From Treponema sp. (lineage in GTDB: Bacteria > Spirochaetota > Spirochaetia > Treponematales > Breznakiellaceae), in NCBI GenBank assembly GCA_031271075.1, contig JAISWN010000144.1, positions 1 through 5,337 on the forward strand: DNA of 5,337 nucleotides, read 5' to 3'. The translations under genes and the position numbers were made by a program. Shown piece by piece: positions 1-4,532 of the stretch. The notes under the pieces are model-generated. The model saw only the letters and a list, made by a program, of their open reading frames with translations. It had not been told where the DNA came from and made no database searches. Every line of letters begins with the position of its first letter. The stretch's first letter is position 1.

Positions 1-1340
1 GCGAACGAAACCAGCAGGAAAGGGAAACCCGGGAACGAAGGGCTGAATTACAGCGATATGAACGCCGGGTATTGCAAAAAGAAGAGACGATAGATAAAAA
101 AACCGCCCAAATTGAGCGGTTGGAACAATCCCTGGCAGATAAGGAACGGGTTTGTGGGGAGCGGGAAGATGCTTTAAGCCGCCAGGAAGATCGGTACCGG
201 GCGGAACTGGAACGGATCTCCGGTCTAAGCACGGAACAGGCCAAGGCTCTTATCATTCAGGATCTGGAAAACGAGGCCAAACACGACGCCCAGACGCTGG
301 TCAACAAGATCGAACAGGAAGCGAATCTTGCGGGGGAGAAAAAGGCCCGGGATATTCTGGTAACCACCATCCAGCGGGTGGCCACGGAGGTTACCGGGGA
401 CGTAACCGTTTCCACCGTTACCCTGCCCAACGACGAGATGAAGGGCCGGATCATTGGCCGGGAAGGCCGGAATATCCGTACCCTGGAAACCCTTACCGGG
501 GTGGACATCATCATCGACGATACCCCGGAGGCGGTGGTTATCTCCTGTTTCGATCCGGTGCGGCGGGAAATTGCCAAGATCGCCCTGGAGCGGCTTATCA
601 CCGACGGCCGCATCCACCCCGCCCGGATCGAGGAAATTGTTACCAAGGTTACCAAGGATATATCCCAGAAGATCTTTGAGGAAGGTGAAAAAGTCCTTTT
701 CGATCTGGGGATCCATAACATCAAGCAGGAGGCTATCCGCGCCCTGGGGCGGCTTTATTTCCGTACCAGTTACGGCCAGAACGTGCTGCAGCACTCCCGG
801 GAGGTGGCGATTGTGGCCGGCATCCTTGCCGCCGAGGTCGGCTGTAACCGGGAACTGGCGCGCCGGGCGGCCCTGCTCCACGACATCGGCAAAGGGGTGG
901 AATCCGATTCGGATCTGAACCACGCGGAAATAGGCATGGACATGGCCCGGAAAATGGGGGAGGATCCCCGGGTTGTCAACGCCATCGGGAGCCACCACAA
1001 CGATATTGAACCCTCCTGTACCGAGTCCGTACTGGTGCAGATAGCCGACGCTATTTCCGCGGCCCGGCCCGGCGCCCGCCGGGAAACGCTGGATAATTAC
1101 ATCAAGCGCCTGGAAAACCTGGAAAACGTGGCAACCGGCTTTACCGGGGTGGACAAGGCCTTCGCCATCCAGGCGGGACGGGAACTGCGGATCATGGTTA
1201 ACACCGAATTGGTCAACGACGAACAGTCCCGTATGCTTGCGAAGGATATCGCCAAAAAGATCGAAAACGATCTGCGGTATCCGGGCCGGATCAAGGTAAC
1301 CATCATCCGGGAAACCCGGATCACCGAATACGCCCGCTAG
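1..1340 (+). CDS. rny: Ribonuclease Y, 5'-truncated by window edge
   Basis: RNase Y is a membrane-anchored endoribonuclease that starts decay of many mRNAs. The reading frame is open from the first full codon at position 3, giving 445 residues. The family is usually near 510-520, so about 65-75 N-terminal residues, including the membrane anchor, lie outside the window. Numbering from codon 3, residues 1 to about 115 are a charged coiled coil rich in E, R, K and Q. A KH RNA-binding domain follows (about 135-200), with its G-R-E-G loop at 152-155. The HD phosphohydrolase domain covers roughly 255-365, with the H293-D294 metal pair in HDIGKG, a second histidine pair H331-H332, and D349 in the ADAISAARPGARRE motif. 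The C-terminus ends normally in E-Y-A-R. A TTG at 72 could be mistaken for the start, but it lies inside the coiled coil. No catalytic residue appears to be missing. Confidence 0.97.
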   Translation, partial: ERNQQERETRERRAELQRYERRVLQKEETIDKKTAQIERLEQSLADKERVCGEREDALSRQEDRYRAELERISGLSTEQAKALIIQDLENEAKHDAQTLVNKIEQEANLAGEKKARDILVTTIQRVATEVTGDVTVSTVTLPNDEMKGRIIGREGRNIRTLETLTGVDIIIDDTPEAVVISCFDPVRREIAKIALERLITDGRIHPARIEEIVTKVTKDISQKIFEEGEKVLFDLGIHNIKQEAIRALGRLYFRTSYGQNVLQHSREVAIVAGILAAEVGCNRELARRAALLHDIGKGVESDSDLNHAEIGMDMARKMGEDPRVVNAIGSHHNDIEPSCTESVLVQIADAISAARPGARRETLDNYIKRLENLENVATGFTGVDKAFAIQAGRELRIMVNTELVNDEQSRMLAKDIAKKIENDLRYPGRIKVTIIRETRITEYAR

Positions 1341-1348
1341 GAGCCTGT

Positions 1349-1378
1349 GGGGCTTTGCCCTGAATTGGGGAGAGCCCC
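1349..1378 (+). terminator. Strong hairpin after rny, no T-tract
   Basis: An 8-bp stem pairs 1349-1356 (GGGGCTTT) with 1371-1378 (AGAGCCCC), with one G-T wobble. Past a bulged G1357, three more C-G pairs (1358-1360 with 1368-1370) extend it over a short GAATT-type loop. It begins 9 bases after the rny stop codon. No T-run follows, so it is not a textbook intrinsic terminator. It may be a factor-dependent terminator or a 3'-end stabilising structure. Confidence 0.4.
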
Positions 1379-1421
1379 GGATGCCTCCCGGACAGAGGAG
1401 CCGGCGGAATCAACAGACCTC

Positions 1422-1454
1422 GCCCTGAAGCTCCCCCTGGGCACGAATCAGGGC
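1422..1454 (-). terminator. Inverted repeat over the XRE gene stop codon
   Basis: GCCCTGA at 1422-1428 pairs perfectly with TCAGGGC at 1448-1454, with a 19-base loop. The right arm contains the last three bases (1448-1450, the stop codon) of the minus-strand XRE gene. The position suits a 3' structure for that transcript, but the loop is long and there is no T-tract, so this is a weak call. The rest of the 107-base gap between rny and the XRE stop shows nothing else I can name. Confidence 0.22.
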
Positions 1455-1816
1455 ATTTCGGGCTTTGAAATCTCCTGATCCTGCATCTCCAGAAGAAGGT
1501 TAATTTCTTTCAGGATGTAGGACTGGTATTTGGGGTCAAGTTCCTTAAACAGATTTACCAGCTTGGTAAAACTTTCGTCCGGGTGGAGCCGGAACATTTC
1601 ACCCTCGCCGGTTTGGAGCCAGTGTTCATTTACGTTGAAAGAGGAACAGATCAATTTAATGAGCCGGTTGTTAACTTTTCGCTTCTCTACTTCAACCCCC
1701 GCAAGGTATCCGCTAGAGAGGGAGATAATCCGGGAAAACTGAACCTGAGAAAGTTTTAAAGTTTGACGTATCTGTTTGATACGCCGATTGACAGACGTCA
1801 CCGCAGTAATAGCCAT
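1448..1816 (-). CDS. Small XRE-family HTH transcriptional regulator
   Basis: This is a 122-residue protein with an N-terminal Cro/C1-type helix-turn-helix. The HTH covers residues 9-65: a first helix around RRIKQIRQTL, then LSQVQFSRI, then the probable recognition helix SLSSGYLAGVE. NVNEHWLQTGEGEMF (61-75) follows, a tail common in phage-repressor-like XRE proteins. Residues 82-112 form an amphipathic helical tail that probably dimerises. There is no protease or ligand-binding domain, so it resembles a stand-alone DNA-binding protein. I chose the ATG at 1816. The frame stays open to an ATG at 1885, but those extra 23 residues precede the HTH, have no Shine-Dalgarno, and would place the best promoter inside the gene. 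A GTG at 1801 is another possible start. The gene is more AT-rich than rny and the ymdB-like gene around it and is transcribed against both. Its targets are unknown; autoregulation is likely for this family. Confidence 0.82.
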   Translation of the reverse strand: MAITAVTSVNRRIKQIRQTLKLSQVQFSRIISLSSGYLAGVEVEKRKVNNRLIKLICSSFNVNEHWLQTGEGEMFRLHPDESFTKLVNLFKELDPKYQSYILKEINLLLEMQDQEISKPEMP

Positions 1817-1826
1817 TGGAACCAAT
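1815..1826. promoter_or_regulatory. Candidate operator, ATTGG-N2-CCAAT
   Basis: ATTGGAACCAAT is a perfect 5-bp inverted repeat with a 2-bp centre. It overlaps the proposed XRE start codon (1814-1816) and the predicted transcription start near 1823. XRE repressors commonly bind short dyads of this kind over their own promoters. A second, imperfect 13-bp dyad, GTACGCTGTATAC at 1839-1851, lies in the promoter spacer. Binding is inferred from position and symmetry alone. Confidence 0.35.
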
Positions 1827-1829
1827 ATT

Positions 1830-1858
1830 ATCATAAAAGTACGCTGTATACAAGCCAA
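1830..1858 (-). promoter_or_regulatory. Sigma-70-like promoter for the XRE gene
   Basis: Read on the minus strand, TTGGCT (1858-1853) and TATGAT (1835-1830) are separated by exactly 17 bases. An overlapping alternative is TTGTAT-N17-TAATAT, shifted 5 bases downstream. Transcription would begin at about 1823 (or about 1818 for the alternative), only 2-7 bases before the ATG at 1816. No Shine-Dalgarno is visible, so the mRNA would be nearly leaderless. Confidence 0.5.
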
Positions 1859-1919
1859 AACTTTCACCGGGCTTTTCCGGGGCATCTTGAAAAATTTGCC
1901 GGACAGAAGGAGAATACGG

Positions 1920-1947
1920 TTGACCTATGGGGCTGAATAGTTACGAT
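1920..1947 (+). promoter_or_regulatory. Candidate promoter for the ymdB-like gene
   Basis: TTGACC (1920-1925) lies 16 bases from TACGAT (1942-1947), matching 5 of 6 and 4 of 6 consensus bases. Predicted transcription starts near 1954, leaving about 26 bases of leader with AAAGG at 1966-1970, 9 bases before the GTG start. The site sits in the divergent region with the XRE gene and gives ymdB a promoter independent of rny. Confidence 0.45.
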
Positions 1948-1979
1948 AAATTTAAACTTGGATTTAAAGGCAGTGTAAG

Positions 1980-2819
1980 GTGGCGTATTTAAAAGCGATC
2001 CTGGTTGGCGATGTGGTAGGGGAGCCGGGGCTTTTGGCCCTGGAGAGGGAGCTTCCCGGCCTTATCCGGAGCAATGCCGCTGATTTCACGGTGGTGAACG
2101 GTGAAAATGCCGCCGACGGCTTCGGGATGACTCCGGAGAACCTCAGCCGGATTCTCAGCGCCGGGGCCGATGTGGTTACCAGCGGCAACCATGTCTGGGA
2201 AAAGAGGGATTTCTGGCCCTTTCTGGATAGTGAGGAACGGATCCTCAGACCCGCAAATTATCCCGGAAAAAGTCCCGGCCGCGGCTGGACTATTCTCCAC
2301 AAGGCGGGTTTTGCCTGGCTGCTGATCAACCTCCAGGGCAGGGAGTATATGAGCGCCCTGGACTGTCCCTTTAGAACTTTTGATGAAATTATGGCCGCCG
2401 CCGGGAAGGCCCTGGCCGAAACCGCTTCGGGCGCGGCGGAAACAGCCGGAACGCCGGCGGGCGGGCCCGTGGTGCTGGTTGATTTTCACGCCGAGTCCAG
2501 CCGGGAAAAAGAAGCCCTGGGCTACTATCTGGACGGCAGGGCAAGCGTAGTGGTGGGAACCCATACCCATGTCCAGACGGCGGATGAGCGGGTATTGCCC
2601 GGGGGAACCGGGTATATTACCGATCTGGGTATGACCGGCATACAGGACGCCATTATCGGTATGGATAAAAAGATATGCCTTGACCGGGCCCGGACCCAGA
2701 TACTTTACCGGATGGAGGTTGCCAGGGCGTCCGGGGACTCGGACTATAGTGTCCGGGGACTCATCGCGGAGATAGACCCCCTGACCGCCCGGGCGGTATC
2801 GGTAAAAAGGATACCCTGA
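1980..2819 (+). CDS. ymdB: YmdB-family metallophosphoesterase (TIGR00282 type)
   Basis: The 279-residue protein is a cytosolic calcineurin-like phosphoesterase of the Bacillus YmdB / Deinococcus DR1281 family. Family members hydrolyse 2',3'-cyclic nucleotides in vitro; Bacillus YmdB affects motility and biofilm decisions. It is unrelated to the E. coli macrodomain protein of the same name. The expected di-metal ligands are present: D11 (VGDVVGEPG), E42 and N43 (VNGENAADG), N70 with H71 (TSGNHVW), H170 (VDFHAES), and H195 and H197 (GTHTHVQTAD). The first five sit three residues later than my recollection of the Bacillus numbering. The final three sit 20 later, which reveals about 17 extra residues, an Ala/Gly/Thr-rich stretch near 144-163. 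The GTG start at 1980 has AAAGG 9 bases upstream, and the protein begins directly at the conserved first strand. In many bacteria this gene directly follows rny; here a reverse-oriented regulator lies between them. Confidence 0.93.
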   Translation: MAYLKAILVGDVVGEPGLLALERELPGLIRSNAADFTVVNGENAADGFGMTPENLSRILSAGADVVTSGNHVWEKRDFWPFLDSEERILRPANYPGKSPGRGWTILHKAGFAWLLINLQGREYMSALDCPFRTFDEIMAAAGKALAETASGAAETAGTPAGGPVVLVDFHAESSREKEALGYYLDGRASVVVGTHTHVQTADERVLPGGTGYITDLGMTGIQDAIIGMDKKICLDRARTQILYRMEVARASGDSDYSVRGLIAEIDPLTARAVSVKRIP

Positions 2820-2845
2820 AAGGCCGTTTCAAGTAACCGGCTTTT
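2819..2845. terminator. Possible two-way terminator between convergent genes
   Basis: AAAGGCCG (2819-2826) pairs with CGGCTTTT (2838-2845) through 8 bp with one G-T wobble and an 11-base loop. The A-run on one side and T-run on the other would serve both strands. It lies between the convergent ymdB-like and GerMN genes, whose stops are 41 bases apart. The T-run is mostly used up by the stem, so strength is uncertain. Confidence 0.45.
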
Positions 2846-2860
2846 ATGGACAGACACGAA

Positions 2861-3895
2861 TTACAGGGACTCCCTGCTCAAAGGGCTGCCGATCCAAATG
2901 CCTTCCCCAAGATAGTCAACCCGCCGGCCTTCGATCAGGATCTGCACGTCCTTGATATTGGAAAATTCCGTGGCGGTCCATATAACCTGGCGGAGCTGGG
3001 CCGCGTAACCTTCCACCCCAAAAGTGTTGTACTGAAAATCCTCGCTGAAATTGACATACGCGGTGTTTCCCCGCACGGTGGTAGCGGGAAGAAGCCGGGT
3101 CCCCGGCGGAATCAGGGATCTGAGCCCCTGCCGTTCTTCTTCGGCGTTTGGCCCGGAGAGAAGGGACCGGAGGCTGTCCATCATGGGGGAATCCGAAGCC
3201 GGGAGCCGGCGGACGACTCTGGTACGGAGGATAATCCCCTCCGCATCGATCCGGGCAAAATAAACCGCCCGTTCCCGGGTGGCGGCAGGCGGCGGACTTG
3301 TCTGGAGCGCCGCGGAAGGCGCCGGCGGCTGGGGCTGCGGAGGCTGGGGACTTCCCGCAGGATTCTGCCCGGCAGGCGTTGGAAGAGAGGAGGACCGGGA
3401 ATCCGTCTGCGGCGCGGCCGGCTGACTGGTTTGAGGCTCCGGCCGTGGCCCGATCCGCGGTGCGGCCGGCTGGCCGGCGGCGGAGGGCTCGCTTGCCGGT
3501 TGTCCGGCCTCCGGCCGGGCGACCAACTCCGGCGCGGGCTGGATAGGCTCCTCCGGCCTTTGTTCCGTTTCCCCGGCCTTTTCCCCTCCGCCTATCCGGG
3601 GAAGACTTACCGGCAGGTGATCGAGAACCCGTGTCTTTTCCAGGGTTTCCTGTATCCGGTTCCGGTTTACCAGAAAAAGCCCGGTTATTACGATAAAGAA
3701 AATCACCCAGAGCAAGAACCCCAGGGGTTTTTTGGAGGATCGTCCGGTACTTTTGGTACTATTTTTTCTCCCAGCCACAGGGTAATAATACGAAGAAAAA
3801 GGCTCCTTCGCAACAGAACCGAGGGAAGGCTGTCCCTTGTGGAAGATGCGTCCGCCATGCCTGCCTGGCGAAGACACCCCTGCGCCGGGCTCCAA
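2861..3895 (-). CDS. Membrane-anchored proline-rich GerMN-domain protein
   Basis: From a TTG at 3895 this encodes 344 residues. Residues 41-56 are K/R/S-rich. Residues 57-76 form one hydrophobic span (GFLLWVIFFIVITGLFLV), which by the positive-inside rule puts the C-terminus in the periplasm. Residues 101-207 are a low-complexity linker rich in P, A, Q and E. Residues 208-330 match the GerMN domain, named for the Bacillus germination protein GerM: VYF strand, ATDSP-like PASDSP (232-237), LLSGPNAEE, GLRSLIPPGTRL, and VNFSEDF. GerMN proteins occur in many non-sporulating bacteria and their biochemical role is unsettled. The gene starts 14 bases after the coiled-coil gene stop, suggesting one operon. 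The start is doubtful: TTG 3895 has no Shine-Dalgarno, GTG at 3877 has GGAG 12 bases upstream, and GTG at 3778 lies just before the basic stretch. The domain call is firm; the exact N-terminus is not. Confidence 0.85.
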   Translation of the reverse strand: MEPGAGVSSPGRHGGRIFHKGQPSLGSVAKEPFSSYYYPVAGRKNSTKSTGRSSKKPLGFLLWVIFFIVITGLFLVNRNRIQETLEKTRVLDHLPVSLPRIGGGEKAGETEQRPEEPIQPAPELVARPEAGQPASEPSAAGQPAAPRIGPRPEPQTSQPAAPQTDSRSSSLPTPAGQNPAGSPQPPQPQPPAPSAALQTSPPPAATRERAVYFARIDAEGIILRTRVVRRLPASDSPMMDSLRSLLSGPNAEEERQGLRSLIPPGTRLLPATTVRGNTAYVNFSEDFQYNTFGVEGYAAQLRQVIWTATEFSNIKDVQILIEGRRVDYLGEGIWIGSPLSRESL

Positions 3896-3909
3896 GAAAA
3901 GCCGGCAGA

Positions 3910-4371
3910 CTACATACCACGAAGTTTGTTGTCAAGCCGCGCCTTGTCCTGGTTGTTTATTACATTCTTGTCCACCAGGATGCTGGTAAGCTCGGTAAGG
4001 AAGTCTTTAAGGTGTCCGAAATGGTTTACTTTTATGGACTCAAGCTCGGTTCTCAGGCCGCCGATTTCACTGTCCAGCTTGGTTCCCAGGCTGCCGATTT
4101 CACTGTCCAGCTTGGTTCTCAGGCTGCCGATTTCACTGTCCAGCTTAGTTCTCAAGCTGCCGATTTCACTGTCCAGCTTGGCCTCCAGCCTATCAAACCG
4201 TTCCTCAAGGGTGGAATCCAGTACGGTTTGCTTGAAGCCGTATTTGATGAAATTCATCCCATGCCGGGAAAAGCCTATGACAAAGACAAGCCCCGCCGCT
4301 ACCAACAGGAGTACCGCCGCTACAGGGGGAAAGACACTGATAAGATTGTTCAAAATATCCCATCCGGTCAT
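3910..4371 (-). CDS. Small membrane protein with hendecad coiled-coil repeats
   Basis: I do not recognise a family for this 153-residue protein. Residues 13-35 form one hydrophobic helix (VFPPVAAVLLLVAAGLVFVIGF). Basic residues directly after it (R36, K43, K47) suggest a C-terminus in the cytoplasm. From L55 to L106 the hydrophobic residues follow a strict 4-3-4 spacing (L55-F59-L62, L66-I70-L73, L77-I81-L84, L88-I92-L95, L99-I103-L106). That is an 11-residue coiled-coil repeat, with core unit LDSEIGSLRTK. The tail (120-153) is a charged helix without repeats. The ATG at 4371 has no Shine-Dalgarno but sits exactly where the promoter predicts transcription to begin. It is the first gene of a probable two-gene unit with the GerMN protein. 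A scaffold or oligomerising role is plausible but unproved. Borrelia Bdr proteins also combine short coiled-coil repeats with one membrane span, but at the opposite end, and I claim no homology. Confidence 0.8.
   Translation of the reverse strand: MTGWDILNNLISVFPPVAAVLLLVAAGLVFVIGFSRHGMNFIKYGFKQTVLDSTLEERFDRLEAKLDSEIGSLRTKLDSEIGSLRTKLDSEIGSLGTKLDSEIGGLRTELESIKVNHFGHLKDFLTELTSILVDKNVINNQDKARLDNKLRGM
4045..4188. repeat. Four tandem 33-bp repeats, plus a partial fifth
   Basis: Full units are at 4045-4077, 4078-4110, 4111-4143 and 4144-4176, with a degenerate 12-base piece at 4177-4188. Neighbouring units differ at only a few positions, and the last 18 bases of every unit (GCCGATTTCACTGTCCAG) are identical. 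They encode residues 66-109 of the coiled-coil protein, one 11-residue turn per unit. As 33 is a multiple of three, gain or loss of a unit keeps the frame. Such near-identity suggests recent duplication by slipped-strand copying or recombination. Confidence 0.97.
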
Positions 4372-4377
4372 AAATTC

Positions 4378-4406
4378 AAGATAAAGCGATATTTGGGATC
4401 GGTCAA
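4378..4406 (-). promoter_or_regulatory. Sigma-70-like promoter for coiled-coil/GerMN unit
   Basis: On the minus strand, TTGACC (4406-4401) and TATCTT (4383-4378) are 17 bases apart. The usual 6-base gap after the -10 puts the first transcribed base at 4371, which is the A of the ATG. With no Shine-Dalgarno in front of that ATG, the message would be leaderless. Confidence 0.48.
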
Positions 4407-4434
4407 TCCTGCCTGCCCTTGAACCCTCATCCCT

Positions 4435-4445
4435 ATAACGGTTAT
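4435..4445. promoter_or_regulatory. Palindrome between the divergent promoters
   Basis: ATAACGGTTAT is a perfect 5-bp inverted repeat around one central base. The direct repeat GGTTA (4440-4444 and 4446-4450) overlaps it. A further inverted repeat, AATATC (4455-4460) with GATATT (4469-4474), lies between it and the nrdJ -10. These may be regulator sites for nrdJ or the divergent membrane-protein genes. I cannot match them to the NrdR box, and I see no B12-box sequence typical of a cobalamin riboswitch in the 161 bases between the two genes. Confidence 0.25.
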
Positions 4446-4490
4446 GGTTAAGCCAATATCAAAATTCGGATATTTTGGAACCGCCTCATT

Positions 4491-4499
4491 TGGTATACT
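4491..4499 (+). promoter_or_regulatory. Extended -10 promoter for nrdJ
   Basis: TGG followed by TATACT (4494-4499) is an extended -10 element matching 5 of 6 consensus bases. No good -35 is present at the normal distance, which is usual for extended -10 promoters. Transcription would start near 4506, leaving about 27 bases of leader. Confidence 0.42.
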
Positions 4500-4520
4500 A
4501 ATGGGATTAACGAGACAAAA

Positions 4521-4525
4521 AAGGA
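4521..4525 (+). promoter_or_regulatory. Ribosome binding site that fixes the nrdJ start
   Basis: AAGGA, within an A-rich run, lies 7 bases before the ATG at 4533. It selects this ATG over the one at 4501, which has no Shine-Dalgarno and is out of frame with nrdJ. Confidence 0.7.
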
Positions 4526-4532
4526 TTTGCGG

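Noticed and set aside
225..998. A 257-codon open frame antisense to rny
   Set aside because: It is the complement of a conserved RNase Y coding region; its product has no recognisable domain and comes from GC-rich codon bias.
1817..1885. An N-terminal extension of the XRE protein starting at the ATG at 1885
   Set aside because: The extra 23 residues precede the HTH, lack a ribosome binding site, and overlap the best promoter; an N-terminal membrane segment is not convincing.
1906..1992. A good AGAAGGAG with a short ORF from the ATG at 1927 (21 codons) or TTG at 1920 (6 codons)
   Set aside because: The spacing to 1927 is too long (14 bases), the TTG frame stops at once, and the stretch coincides with the better-supported ymdB promoter.
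1989..2570. A 193-codon open frame antisense to the ymdB-like gene
   Set aside because: It lies wholly opposite a gene with all its metal-ligand motifs and shows no domain of its own.
4045..4188. A CRISPR array
   Set aside because: The 33-bp units are directly adjacent with no unique spacers and lie in frame inside a protein-coding gene.
2846..4384. A 512-codon open frame on the plus strand across both membrane-protein genes
   Set aside because: Its translation is low-complexity Arg/Gly/Pro text produced by reading the proline-rich linker backwards, followed by a repeat caused by the 33-bp units. The opposite strand carries a recognisable GerMN domain and clear membrane spans.
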